This document shows, piece by piece, positions 1-8,418 of a stretch of DNA of 42,609 nt. The DNA comes from Bauldia sp. (lineage in GTDB: Bacteria; Pseudomonadota; Alphaproteobacteria; Rhizobiales; Kaistiaceae). Where the stretch lies: the NCBI RefSeq assembly GCF_020442045.1, contig NZ_JAGRLA010000163.1:1-42609 (forward strand), in the 5' to 3' direction. Below the pieces are notes generated by a model, which saw only the letters and a program-made list of their open reading frames with translations, did not search any database and was not told the DNA's origin. How positions within the stretch are numbered: position 1 is the stretch's first letter; every line of letters starts with the position of its first letter. Made by a program: the position numbers and the translations under genes.

Positions 1-374
1 AAGCCGGGGTCGGGATAGAGGATGTCGGCGCCGGGCTCGCCGAACATCAGGATGGCCGAGAACATCGTCACCTTGCCGCCGGGCACGATCATCACCCGGT
101 CGGGCGAGACCTCGACGCCGGTGCGGCGCAGCGTGTCCGCGGCGACCGCCTCGCGGAGCGGCCGGATGCCGTTCGCCGGGGTGTAGCCGTGGTGGCCGTC
201 ATGCAGCGCTTTGACCGCCGCCTCGACGATATGGTCGGGGGTGCGGAAGTCGGGCTGGCCGATGCCGAGATTGATGACGTCGCGGCCCTGGCTCGCGAGG
301 TCGGTGGCGCGGGCGAGGACCGCGAAGGCATTCTCCTCCCCGATCCGGTCGAAGCCAGCGATGGTGTGCAGCAT
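1..374 (-). CDS. PLP-dependent aminotransferase, class I/II (partial; C-terminus outside window)
   Basis: Fold-type I aminotransferase, a cytosolic PLP enzyme that moves an amino group between an amino acid and a 2-oxo acid. The visible N-terminal 124 residues contain the typical INLGIGQPDFRTPDH stretch and a YTPANGIRPLREAVA segment (the usual Y-x-x-x-G-x-x-x-LR pattern), followed by a V-P-G-G-K segment where the PLP phosphate site begins. The start ATG at 374 has a GGGAGG ribosome binding site about 8 nt upstream. The PLP lysine and most of the enzyme lie beyond the window edge, so substrate cannot be judged. It diverges from the lyase at 498 across 123 bp. Confidence 0.85.
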   Translation of the reverse strand, partial: MLHTIAGFDRIGEENAFAVLARATDLASQGRDVINLGIGQPDFRTPDHIVEAAVKALHDGHHGYTPANGIRPLREAVAADTLRRTGVEVSPDRVMIVPGGKVTMFSAILMFGEPGADILYPDPG

Positions 375-497
375 GGACGAAGCCTCCCGGCCGGTTATCG
401 TTGCTTTCGGCGCCTGTCTTGGCGCATAAGTCATGCGAAATCAAACGGGTTCGGCGTGGCGACCGTCGGAGGCCGCTTGCCGGCCGGGAGGGTTGCC

Positions 498-1343
498 ATG
501 GCGACAATCGCCGACAAGCGTCGCGTCTTTCGCGATCTTCACCGGGAGGGCTGTTTTGCCCTCCCCAACCCGTACGACGTCGGGTCGGCGCGCTACCTGC
601 AGTCGCTGGGATTCAAGGCGCTGGCGACCACCAGCGCCGGTGCCTCGTGGGGGATGGGCCGGCCGGACGACGGCGTCAGCCGGGACGTGATGCTCGACCA
701 TATCCGGGGAATCGTCGAAGCCACCGACCTGCCGGTCAATGCGGATTTCACCAACGGCTACGCCGACGATCCCGAGGACGTCGCCGAGAATGTGCGCCTG
801 TGCATGGCGACCGGCGTCGCCGGCCTGTCGATCGAGGACATGTCCGGCGCGAAGGGGAACCAGCTCTACGATATCGACCTGGCCGTGGAGCGCGTCGCTG
901 CGGCGCGCGCCGCGATCGATGCCGCCGGAGCGGACGCGATCCTCGTGGCGCGATCGGAAGCCGTCCGTGTCGGCCACCCGGACTCGCTCGCCGAGGCGAT
1001 CCGGCGGCTGGAGCGTTTCGCGGATGCGGGAGCCGATTGCCTCTACGCTCCCTTCGTCCACGCCCGCGACGACGTCGCGGTGCTGGTCAAGGCGGTGGCG
1101 CCCAAGGCGGTCAACGTGCTGATCGGCGGGCCGGTCGGCCTGACGATGGCCGATCTCGCGGACCTCGGCGTGCGGCGGGTCAGCGTCGGCGGGGCCCTGG
1201 CGCGCGCCGCGTGGGGCGGCGTGATGCGGGCGGCGCGCGAACTCGCGGAGAGCGGGAGGTTCGATGCGCTCGGCGAAGCGGTGAGCTACGCCGAGATCGA
1301 CGGCTTCTTCATCGCCGACGCCGCGGGGCGGGCGAAATCATGA
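498..1343 (+). CDS. isocitrate lyase / PEP mutase family protein
   Basis: 281-residue TIM-barrel protein of the ICL/PEP-mutase superfamily, which makes or breaks C-C or P-C bonds next to a carboxylate using Mg2+. NADFTNGY at residues 81-88 corresponds to the family's N-A-D-x-E-x-G region and IEDMSG at 112-117 to the active-site strand with the metal-binding acidic residue; ARSEA follows later. The KKCGH motif of true isocitrate lyase is absent, so it belongs to the broader lyase/oxaloacetate-hydrolase-like group; the substrate is unknown. The start at 498 is preferred over upstream codons because GGGAGGG lies just before it. Its stop overlaps the next start by 4 bp (ATGA), indicating translational coupling. 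Confidence 0.85.
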   Translation: MATIADKRRVFRDLHREGCFALPNPYDVGSARYLQSLGFKALATTSAGASWGMGRPDDGVSRDVMLDHIRGIVEATDLPVNADFTNGYADDPEDVAENVRLCMATGVAGLSIEDMSGAKGNQLYDIDLAVERVAAARAAIDAAGADAILVARSEAVRVGHPDSLAEAIRRLERFADAGADCLYAPFVHARDDVAVLVKAVAPKAVNVLIGGPVGLTMADLADLGVRRVSVGGALARAAWGGVMRAARELAESGRFDALGEAVSYAEIDGFFIADAAGRAKS

Positions 1344-2008
1344 GCTGGACGCCCCGCCCGCTGCCGCCGCGCACTGTCATGGAGGGCCGCTACGCCCGGC
1401 TGGAGCCGTTCGACCCGGCCATTCACGCGGCGGGGCTCCACGCCGCCCATGCCGAGGATACCGAGGGCGACCTGTGGCGGTTCCGCGACGTCGGGCCGTT
1501 CGCCGACGAGGCCGCCTTCCGCGATTTCGCCGGGCGGACGATGACCGGCGACGATCCCCTGTTCTTCGCCATCCTCGACAAGGCGACCGGCGAGGTTCTG
1601 GGCTCGGCGGCGCTGATGCGCATCGTGCCCGCCCACGGGGTGATCGAGGTCGGCACCATCGGCTATTCGCCGCGGCTGAAGCGGACCCGGATCGCGACCG
1701 ACGCCATGTACCTGATGGCGCGGCACGTCTTCGAGGACCTCGGCTACCGCCGCTATGAGTGGAAATGCGATCGCACCAACGAGCCGTCGCAACGCGCCGC
1801 GCTCAGGCTGGGCTTTACCTTCGAGGGCATCTTCCGGCAGCATATGATGATCGCCGGCAAGAACCGCGATACGGCGTGGTTCGCCATGCTCGACACGGAA
1901 TGGCCAGAAAAGAAGGCTGCTCTCCAACGGTGGCTCGATCCGGAGAACTTCGACGCGGAGGGACGGCAGAAGCGCAGCCTGGAGGCGATCCGGGACGGGC
2001 TCGGCTGA
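1340..2008 (+). CDS. GNAT family N-acetyltransferase (RimJ/RimL type)
   Basis: 222-residue acetyltransferase of the Acetyltransf_3 group, transferring acetyl from acetyl-CoA to an amine. The visible signature is the beta4-loop-alpha3 region IGYSPRLKRTRIATDAMYLM (residues about 110-130), then YEWKCDRTNEPSQRAALRLGF, the N-x-x-S-x-x-A-x-x-x-G-F pattern of RimL-like proteins. The start ATG overlaps the stop of the lyase by 4 bp, so the two are co-translated. The acceptor substrate cannot be read from sequence. Confidence 0.88.
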   Translation: MSWTPRPLPPRTVMEGRYARLEPFDPAIHAAGLHAAHAEDTEGDLWRFRDVGPFADEAAFRDFAGRTMTGDDPLFFAILDKATGEVLGSAALMRIVPAHGVIEVGTIGYSPRLKRTRIATDAMYLMARHVFEDLGYRRYEWKCDRTNEPSQRAALRLGFTFEGIFRQHMMIAGKNRDTAWFAMLDTEWPEKKAALQRWLDPENFDAEGRQKRSLEAIRDGLG

Positions 2009-2020
2009 GCGGGGCCCTGC

Positions 2021-2060
2021 GTCCTTCGAGGCTCCGCTTCGCGGAGCGCCTCGGGATGGC
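2021..2060. repeat. dispersed palindromic repeat, element 1
   Basis: Hairpin-forming palindrome with arms at 2027-2037 and 2041-2053 around a TTC loop (CGAGGCTCCGC paired with GCGGAGCGCCTCG, 2-nt bulge), flanked by GTCCTT and GGATGG. It resembles a dispersed intergenic repeat I recall from alphaproteobacterial genomes. It sits just downstream of the GNAT gene and could also act as a transcription barrier. Confidence 0.6.
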
Positions 2061-2113
2061 GGCGCGAGTTGGTTTCGGCTGGTTCTGGAGCGCTACGCTG
2101 CCATACACGCAAA

Positions 2114-2200
2114 CCGCTCATTCCGGCGCAGGCGGGGATCCAGCTCCGCAACGCGTCTCGGACCCCAAATCCGGGTCCCCGCGTGCGCGGGGACGAGCGG
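2114..2200. repeat. dispersed palindromic repeat, element 2
   Basis: Two 28-nt arms at 2114-2141 and 2173-2200 are inverted copies of one another with 23 of 28 positions matching. The right arm also folds on itself (GTCCCCGCGTGCGCGGGGAC). The pattern matches the alphaproteobacterial intergenic repeat whose translation yields IPACAGM-like peptides. With element 1 it fills most of the 221-bp gap between the GNAT and hydrolase genes. Confidence 0.65.
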
Positions 2201-2229
2201 AGGGGGGTGCGCGCGCGCCAAGCGCCGGC

Positions 2230-3147
2230 ATGCAGCGATGGCGGTTCGCAACGTTGGCGATCATGGTGTTTGCCGGCCTGTCCTTGCCGCCGGCGTCCGC
2301 GCCGGCGATGGCCGAGCCCTACCGGCTGGCGCCCTACAAGGACGATCTCTTCGCCTACCCGAAGATCCTCGACGAGCAGTATGACGGCGCCTATCTCGAG
2401 GTCGAATACGACCGGCCGCGCGACCTCGACGCGCGCGATGCGGTGCGCGGCGAGAAGGTCAAGCCGGACTATGTGTCGCTGGATCCGAATGCGGTCACCG
2501 CCGACCGGACCGTCAAGCTTGGCCGCAAGTCGATCAGCTATTACGCGGTCGGCAAGGTCGACGGCGGCGCCAAGGCGATCGTCGTCTTCGTCCACGGGCT
2601 AGGAACAGGCCGGGATACCGGCGTCGACGACTGGATCCACGGCGGCAATTTCAATCGCATCAAGAACCTGATGATGCGCAACGACGGCGTCTACCTGTCG
2701 CCGAGCTTCTCGAACTACCGCAGCGGCGGCGCCGAGGAGATGCGCGACCTGATCCTCTTTGCCTCCGTCATGTCGCCGGACGCGCCGGTCTTTCTCGCCT
2801 GCGGCTCGATGGGAGCGAAGCTCTGCTGGCGCCTGTTCCGCGACGATGCGGTGCGGCCGCTGCTCGGCGGGGTGATGCTGCTTGATCCGGTGATGGATCG
2901 CGACGACATCCGCTTCGCCGCCGCGCTTCCTCCGGCCGATCGGGTGCCGATCCTGATCACCGGCAGCCGCGAGGATACGCGGGTCGGCTGGAAGGCGCAG
3001 CGCGACCTGTTCGTGGCGATGAAGACGGGCGTTCCCGACTACCCGATCCGCTACGTGCTGTTCAGCGCCGGGACCCATGGATTGTCGTGGCGGATGGTCG
3101 ACTGGCGGACGACCCTCAACTGGATGCTCGAAACCGGGGGCAGGTGA
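2230..3147 (+). CDS. secreted alpha/beta hydrolase-like protein
   Basis: 305 residues with a Sec signal peptide (MQRWRFATLAIMVFAGLSLP, Ala-rich cleavage region near residue 28), so probably periplasmic. The alpha/beta-hydrolase core is visible: VVFVHGLG (about 118-125, oxyanion HG), a nucleophile-elbow-like C-G-S-M-G with Ser193, an acidic region at TGSREDT (about 244-250) and His283 in GTHG. The elbow starts with Cys rather than the usual Gly of G-x-S-x-G. The start at 2230 is chosen because it gives a signal peptide and lies after the repeat block; upstream in-frame sequence is repeat-derived. It could be an esterase or lipase; the substrate is unknown. Confidence 0.72.
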   Translation: MQRWRFATLAIMVFAGLSLPPASAPAMAEPYRLAPYKDDLFAYPKILDEQYDGAYLEVEYDRPRDLDARDAVRGEKVKPDYVSLDPNAVTADRTVKLGRKSISYYAVGKVDGGAKAIVVFVHGLGTGRDTGVDDWIHGGNFNRIKNLMMRNDGVYLSPSFSNYRSGGAEEMRDLILFASVMSPDAPVFLACGSMGAKLCWRLFRDDAVRPLLGGVMLLDPVMDRDDIRFAAALPPADRVPILITGSREDTRVGWKAQRDLFVAMKTGVPDYPIRYVLFSAGTHGLSWRMVDWRTTLNWMLETGGR

Positions 3148-3230
3148 GACGGTTCGCCCCTTGACCGGCAACCTGTCGCAGATCATGGTCCGCGCGATTT
3201 TCCGACCCAAGACAAGAACAGGGGGATTTG

Positions 3231-3983
3231 ATGGATCGTCTCAAGGGAAAGCGGGCCTTCCTGACCGCGGCCGGCGCCGGCATCGGCCGGGCGACGGCGC
3301 TCGCCTTCGTCGCCGAAGGCGCGGACGTCGTCGCGACCGATCTCAATACCGACCTGATGGCCGATCTCGGGGGCCTGGGCGTTGCCAGGACCGCGAAGCT
3401 CGATGTCCGCGACACCGACGCGATCAACGCCATGGCCGCCGACGTCGGCCCGATCGACATCCTGTTCAACTGCGCCGGCTTCGTGCACCACGGGACGGTT
3501 CTTTCGACGACCGACGAGGACTGGGACTTCTCCTTCGACATCAACGTCAAGGCGATGCACCGCACCGTCCGCGCCTTCCTGCCGGGCATGCTGGACAGGG
3601 GCGGCGGCGCGATCGTCAATATCTCGTCGGGCGCCTCTTCGGTGCGCGGCATCCCCAACCGCTATGTCTACGGCGCTTCCAAGGCGGCGGTGATCGGCCT
3701 GACCAAGTCGGTGGCGGCCGATTTTATCCGCCAGGGCATCCGGGCCAATGCGATCTGCCCCGGCACGATCCAGTCGCCGTCGCTCGATGGCCGGATCGAG
3801 ACCCTGGCCAAGGAGACCGGCAAGCCGGTCGAGGAAATCCGCCAGGCCTTCATCGACCGCCAGCCGATGGGACGCCTCGGCACGGCGGAAGAGATGGCGG
3901 CGCTCGCGGTCTATCTCGCCAGCGACGAGTCGAGCTACACCACCGGCCAGATCTTCCTCGCCGACGGCGGCTTCGCGCTCTAG
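3231..3983 (+). CDS. SDR family oxidoreductase (2-keto-3-deoxy-L-fuconate dehydrogenase-like)
   Basis: 250-residue classical short-chain dehydrogenase. Visible: the cofactor motif TAAGAGIGRA (residues about 12-21), acidic D near the end of beta2 (ATDLNTD, suggesting NAD+), FNCAG, catalytic Ser in NISSG and YVYGASK with the Tyr-x-x-x-Lys pair. The C-terminus (QPMGRLGTAEEMAALAVYLASDE) resembles the BDH2/DHRS6 and 2-keto-3-deoxy-L-fuconate dehydrogenase branch, which is a family resemblance rather than proof. ATG at 3231 is preferred over the TTG at 3228 because of the spacing from AGGGGGA. It converges on the gene at 4021-4650. Confidence 0.88.
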   Translation: MDRLKGKRAFLTAAGAGIGRATALAFVAEGADVVATDLNTDLMADLGGLGVARTAKLDVRDTDAINAMAADVGPIDILFNCAGFVHHGTVLSTTDEDWDFSFDINVKAMHRTVRAFLPGMLDRGGGAIVNISSGASSVRGIPNRYVYGASKAAVIGLTKSVAADFIRQGIRANAICPGTIQSPSLDGRIETLAKETGKPVEEIRQAFIDRQPMGRLGTAEEMAALAVYLASDESSYTTGQIFLADGGFAL

Positions 3984-3993
3984 GCGCAGAACC

Positions 3994-4020
3994 CGGGAAG
4001 CCGGCGCCGCCGGTCTCCCG
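3994..4020. terminator. hairpin between convergent genes, possible bidirectional terminator
   Basis: A 12-position stem (CGGGAAGCCGGC at 3994-4005, GCCGGTCTCCCG at 4009-4020) with one mismatch, one wobble and a GCC loop lies in the 37-bp gap between two converging genes. There is no U-tract on either side, so the terminator assignment rests on structure and position only. Confidence 0.45.
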
Positions 4021-4650
4021 TCACGGGAACAGGGCGTCGTCGAGCGATTCCGGATCGTAGCTTCGCGGATCGTTGCGGCGGAGCGAGGTGACGACCGGAA
4101 TGACGAACAGGGCGCCGGCGAGCGTCAGGAACAATGCCTCGCTCTCGCCGGTGACCACCGCCAGGCCGAGCGGCAGCAGGACGAAGAAGGCCCCGGCGAT
4201 CACCGCCATGACGATGCCGAAGCGCTGCCGCGCCTCGCTGTTGCCGGCGACGAAGCGAATCCGGCCGCGGTCCTCCCCCGAAAGCCTTGCGTGGAGATCG
4301 CGAACGAAGGCGTCGTAGGGCTCGATGCGGTCCTCGTCAGGCGAGCCCCAGCCGTTGAGGCTGGTGACGACAAGCTCGATGCCGTTCCGGAACCGGATCG
4401 AGCAGACACCGAATTCGCCGGAACGGGGAACATGCGCGGTCCTCAGGTGGATGCGGGAAATCTCCGCCAGGGAGGGGTTTCGGCGGATTCCGTCGACCAT
4501 CCATTCGAGCCCGGTCGGGTTGAGCGTCACGCCTTCGTCGCGCATCCGCCAGACGAAGCGGTAGGACGACCCCTCCCGGATGAAGAGGGCGTAGTGAGCC
4601 GGCGGCGTCGCCGTGGGTGCGGATGGCGCGCCGGGCGTCGAGGATCGCAT
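4021..4650 (-). CDS. hypothetical protein with two C-terminal membrane helices
   Basis: I do not recognise the family. The 209-residue product has a soluble N-terminal part of about 140 residues containing YRFVWRMRDEGVTLNPTG and a charged C-terminal tail after two hydrophobic helices (about 144-166 and 171-190), so it is probably an inner-membrane protein with a cytoplasmic domain. ATG at 4650 is preferred because AAGG lies 5 nt upstream; an in-frame GTG at 4668 would add six residues. It diverges from the ABC exporter at 4730, and may share a control region with it. Confidence 0.65.
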   Translation of the reverse strand: MRSSTPGAPSAPTATPPAHYALFIREGSSYRFVWRMRDEGVTLNPTGLEWMVDGIRRNPSLAEISRIHLRTAHVPRSGEFGVCSIRFRNGIELVVTSLNGWGSPDEDRIEPYDAFVRDLHARLSGEDRGRIRFVAGNSEARQRFGIVMAVIAGAFFVLLPLGLAVVTGESEALFLTLAGALFVIPVVTSLRRNDPRSYDPESLDDALFP

Positions 4651-4729
4651 TTGGCCTTGCGGATTCACCTGGCCGAAACCTGATGTGGATATGGTCCGGC
4701 GAAGCTACATCCGTACCGGACCCGCCGCC

Positions 4730-5482
4730 ATGACCCCGATCACAACCGCACTCAGCGTTCGCGGCCTGACCAAGTGCTACGATCGGCCGGCGGTCGACGA
4801 GCTCGACCTGACGATCCGGGGCAGGGAATTCTACTCCCTGCTCGGGCCGAACGGCGCCGGCAAGACGACGACGCTGAGAATGGTCGCGGGGCTGCTCAAG
4901 CCGGATGCCGGGGCGATCTCGATCTTCGGCGTCGACGCGCTCGCCGATCCGGTCTCGGCCAAGCGGATGACCGCCTGGGTCTCCGACGAGCCGATGATCT
5001 ACGACAAGCTGACGCCGATCGAATACCTCGAATTCGTCGCCGGGCTGTGGGGCATCGAGGCGAAGACGGCCGAGGCGCGGGCGGACGACCTCTGCTCCTG
5101 GCTCGGACTTGCCCCCCATGCGCGGGAGCGCTGCGAAGGCTTCTCCAAGGGCATGAAGCAGAAGGTGGCGCTCGCCGGGGCGCTGGTCCATGAGCCGCGG
5201 CTGATCATCCTCGACGAGCCGCTGACCGGCCTCGACGCGCGTTCGGCGCGGCTGGTCAAGGACGTGCTCGCCGAGCGGGTGCGGAACGGCGCGACGGTGA
5301 TCATGACGACCCATATCCTCGAGGTCGCCGAGCGGATGGCCGAGCGGATCGGCGTCATCGCCAATGGCCGGCTGATCGCCGAGGGGACGCTCGCCGAGCT
5401 CCGCCAGATGGCGGGCCGCGGCGAGTCGAGCCTCGAGGACATCTTCCTCGACATCACCGAGGCGGCGAGCGCGGCGGCATGA
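4730..5482 (+). CDS. ABC transporter ATP-binding protein (exporter type)
   Basis: 250-residue ABC ATPase energising export with the adjacent permease. Walker A is GPNGAGKTT (39-47), the signature region is FSKGMKQK (138-145), Walker B is LIILDEP (158-164), the D-loop GLDA follows, and the switch His is in TTHIL. The Q-loop reads WVSDEP, with Asp where Gln is usual, a variant I recall in ABC-2 type ATPases. The start is uncertain: ATG at 4730 fits the domain, with an in-frame ATG at 4691; neither has a clear ribosome binding site. It overlaps the permease by 4 bp (ATGA). The substrate is unknown. Confidence 0.88.
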   Translation: MTPITTALSVRGLTKCYDRPAVDELDLTIRGREFYSLLGPNGAGKTTTLRMVAGLLKPDAGAISIFGVDALADPVSAKRMTAWVSDEPMIYDKLTPIEYLEFVAGLWGIEAKTAEARADDLCSWLGLAPHARERCEGFSKGMKQKVALAGALVHEPRLIILDEPLTGLDARSARLVKDVLAERVRNGATVIMTTHILEVAERMAERIGVIANGRLIAEGTLAELRQMAGRGESSLEDIFLDITEAASAAA

Positions 5483-7029
5483 GCCAGCCCGGCACCCTCG
5501 CCTGGTTCGCGCGGCACGAGATCCGCCTCGCCTGGCGCGACTTCATCTCGATGATCACCGCCGGCCGGCGGCGGCGGACGATCGGGATCGTCATCGGCTT
5601 CGTCATCTTCGCCGCGCTGATGCACGCGCTTGCCAACTACGTGGTCGGCGGCTTCGCCGATGTCGGCATCGATCCCGAACGCGACGTGCTGGTCTATGTC
5701 ACGGCGATCGGCATCCTGTCGTCGTCGCTGATGATCTCGCAGGCCCTGGAGGCGGTGACCCGCGCCTTCTACGCCCGCGCCGACCTCGACCTGATCCTGA
5801 CCTCGCCGGTGGTCGCGCCCAAGGTCTTCGCGATCAGGATCGCGGCGATCGCCTTCACCACCTTCGCGATGGCGGTGCTGCTCGCCGGTCCGTTCATCAA
5901 CATCCTGATCATCAAGGGCGGGACGCGGTGGCTGACCGCCTATGGCATGGTCGCCGTCGCGGCTTGCGTGTCGACGGCGCTGGCGGTGGCGATCACCATC
6001 CTGCTCTTCCACCTCATCGGGCCGCGCCGCGCCCGCTTCGTGGCGCAGGTGGTCGCGGCCATTGTCGGCGCGATCTTCGTCATCGGGCTGCAGGCGGCGG
6101 CCATCCTGTCGAACGGCACGATCTCGCGCTTCGCTGTCCTGCAGTCCGAGAAGCTGGCGGAAATCCTGCCGCCGGTCGACAGCGCCTGGTGGCTGCCGGC
6201 CCGTGCGATGACCGGCGACCTCGATGCGCTGATCCCGGTGCTCGGCGTCGCCCTGCTGGCGCTCGCCGGCGCCATCGCGCTGTTCGCGACGCGTTTCGCC
6301 GATTATGCGATCGCCACGGCCGGGGTGACGGAATTGCGCCTGACCGGCCCGGCGCGCGAGCGGCGGTTCCGTGCCCTGTCGGCGATGCAGGTGCTGAGGC
6401 GCAAGGAGTGGACCCTGCTGCTGCGTGATCCGTGGCTGATCTCGCAGACGCTGATGCAGCTACTTTACCTGCTGCCCCCGGCACTCCTGCTGTGGCGGAA
6501 ATTCGGCGAGGAAGGCGACGTCATCACGGTGATCGTGCCGATCATTGTCGTGGCGACGGGGCAACTCGCCGGCGGCCTCGCCTGGCTGGCGGTATCTGGC
6601 GAGGATGCGCCGGACCTGATCGCCACGGCGCCGGTGCCGGGCCGGATGATCATCCGCGCCAAGGTCGAGGCGGTGCTCGGCGCCATCGCCATCGTATCGG
6701 CGCCGCTGATCGTCCTGCTCGCCCTGTCGGCGCCATGGGCGGCGCTGGTCACGGCGGCGGCAATCGCGATCGCGGCGATCGCGTCGACCATGATCCAGCT
6801 GATGTTCAGGGGACAGGCCAAGCGCAGCCATTTCCGCCGCCGGCAGACGTCCTCGCGGGTCGCGACCTTCGCCGAGGCGCTCTCGTCGATGACCTGGGCG
6901 GCGACGGCGGGACTGGCGGCGGCCGGGACATGGCTCGCGATCGGCAGCGCGATGGCGGCGCTGATGGTGCTCGCGGTCGCCTGGATGATCCACCCGCGGC
7001 CGCCGCGGCCCGTCGCAGCGCCCGGGTAG
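5479..7029 (+). CDS. ABC transporter permease, ABC-2-like, 516 aa
   Basis: Polytopic inner-membrane protein with roughly 12 hydrophobic segments, grouped in two sets separated by a hydrophilic stretch (about residues 285-320, containing RALSAMQVLRRKEWTLLLRDPWLISQ). The two halves are consistent with a full-length fused exporter permease, paired with the single ATPase encoded immediately upstream (4-bp overlap). The QVLRRKEWTLLLRDPWL segment resembles the amphipathic coupling-helix region preceding TM helices in ABC-2 exporters. No substrate-binding protein is nearby, which supports export. Confidence 0.82.
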   Translation: MSQPGTLAWFARHEIRLAWRDFISMITAGRRRRTIGIVIGFVIFAALMHALANYVVGGFADVGIDPERDVLVYVTAIGILSSSLMISQALEAVTRAFYARADLDLILTSPVVAPKVFAIRIAAIAFTTFAMAVLLAGPFINILIIKGGTRWLTAYGMVAVAACVSTALAVAITILLFHLIGPRRARFVAQVVAAIVGAIFVIGLQAAAILSNGTISRFAVLQSEKLAEILPPVDSAWWLPARAMTGDLDALIPVLGVALLALAGAIALFATRFADYAIATAGVTELRLTGPARERRFRALSAMQVLRRKEWTLLLRDPWLISQTLMQLLYLLPPALLLWRKFGEEGDVITVIVPIIVVATGQLAGGLAWLAVSGEDAPDLIATAPVPGRMIIRAKVEAVLGAIAIVSAPLIVLLALSAPWAALVTAAAIAIAAIASTMIQLMFRGQAKRSHFRRRQTSSRVATFAEALSSMTWAATAGLAAAGTWLAIGSAMAALMVLAVAWMIHPRPPRPVAAPG

Positions 7030-7038
7030 CGCCCAGCC

Positions 7039-8418
7039 CTACCGTTCGAGAAGCTTTCCCGGATTCATCAGGCCGTAAGGGTCGGCCATCGCCTTGAAGC
7101 TTGCCTGCGGCGCGTCGGTCCGCTTCCAGCCGGCATTGTCGAGGATGTAGGTATGCGGATTCGACACCGCGCCACCCATCGCCTCGACCTCGGCGACGAC
7201 CTCGGCCAGCCGCTCCGGCGAGCTGTAGCGCAACAACGGCAGGCCCGAGACGAAGACCCGGCCGAAGCGCCGCTGAATCTCGAGGTGGAGGAGCAGTTCG
7301 TCGCCGAAGCGATCCTCCATCGCCTCGACCAGCGAAAGCTCCGCCCCTTCGGGAAAGCGGATCTGGAGATAGGTGATGTCCGGCTCGACCTTCAGCGCAT
7401 GCAGCGTGGTGTGGTTCCAGGTGTATTCGTAGAGCGGCGGCATGGCGCCCTTGCCATCGAAGGTGGCGATTTCGGCCTCGTCGGCACCGCGCTCATAGAC
7501 GATGGCGCCCCCGTGCGCAGCCGCACACTCCGCGAGAGCCGGCCCCTGCGCCTCCGACACCATGACGATCGCCATGGCGTGGCCGGCCGGCACGTGCGGC
7601 GCGACGCGCTTGAGCAGTGGCGGTATGCGTCCGTCGAAGATGGCGATCTCCTTCTTGGCGATGCCCTCCGACGCGCCCAAGCCCGAGCCGAAGCGCGCGG
7701 CATCTGCGAGTGTCGGAAAGGCCGCGATTCGCTCCGCCCAGGGCTGCCAGGGCGCGAGCGGCAGCTCGACCTCGGTGATGATGCCGTTGACGCCATAGGC
7801 ATGGAGGACCTTGAGGACCTCGCTGCCTCGAAGCTCGAGAACGCGCGGCGTCTCCTCGACGGTGACGACCTGCACCGCGTGGACCGCGCCGGGATCGGAA
7901 ATCTGGCCCCAGGTGCAGGAGCCGCAGCCGGCCGCGCCGCCGGCGATGAAGCCGCCGATCGTCGCCTGCTTGCGGGTCGAGGGATGGAAGCGCAGCTCCC
8001 AGCGGCCGCTTGCCTCCGGCCGGTCGCGAAGCGCGCGATCGATGTCGAGAAGGCGGGCGCCGGCTTCGAAGCGTCCGGCGCCGGGCTTCGTCCACACCAC
8101 GCGGTCGAGGCCGGTGAGATCGACGAGCAGACCGCCTTCGAGCGGCACCGCCTGGCCGTAATTGCCGGTGCCGCCGCCGCGAAGCGTGACGGGAATGCGC
8201 AGGCGGGCCGCCTCGGCGGCGACGCGGATCACCTCCTCGCAGCTGCGCGGCATGGCGACCATCGTCGCCTGCCTGCCGTCGAGCTGCGGCTTGAGGATCG
8301 GCGAGAACCAGAAGAAGTCGCGGCTCTTGAGACGGAGTGTCGCCGGATCGTCGGCGAGCGGAACACCGTCGAGCGCGGCCCTCAGCCGGTCGGCCACCTC
8401 TCCGGTCAGGGCTTCCAA
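7039..8418 (-). CDS. FAD-linked oxidoreductase (FAD_binding_4/VAO type), paralogue 1
   Basis: 459-residue flavoprotein of the vanillyl-alcohol-oxidase/glycolate-oxidase-D superfamily, oxidising a C-H next to O or N using FAD. The PP-loop RGGGTGNYGQAVPL, the second FAD contact FHPSTRKQATIGGFIAGGAAG, the GVNGIITEVELPL strand and C-terminal MNPGKL are all visible. A central EYTWNHTTL motif is shared with the paralogue at 15754-17160. The start is a TTG at 8418 overlapping the creatininase-family gene by 13 bp, so expression is probably coupled; a GTG at about 8397 is an alternative. It is the last gene of the left arm of the catabolic island. Confidence 0.83.
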   Translation of the reverse strand: MEALTGEVADRLRAALDGVPLADDPATLRLKSRDFFWFSPILKPQLDGRQATMVAMPRSCEEVIRVAAEAARLRIPVTLRGGGTGNYGQAVPLEGGLLVDLTGLDRVVWTKPGAGRFEAGARLLDIDRALRDRPEASGRWELRFHPSTRKQATIGGFIAGGAAGCGSCTWGQISDPGAVHAVQVVTVEETPRVLELRGSEVLKVLHAYGVNGIITEVELPLAPWQPWAERIAAFPTLADAARFGSGLGASEGIAKKEIAIFDGRIPPLLKRVAPHVPAGHAMAIVMVSEAQGPALAECAAAHGGAIVYERGADEAEIATFDGKGAMPPLYEYTWNHTTLHALKVEPDITYLQIRFPEGAELSLVEAMEDRFGDELLLHLEIQRRFGRVFVSGLPLLRYSSPERLAEVVAEVEAMGGAVSNPHTYILDNAGWKRTDAPQASFKAMADPYGLMNPGKLLER

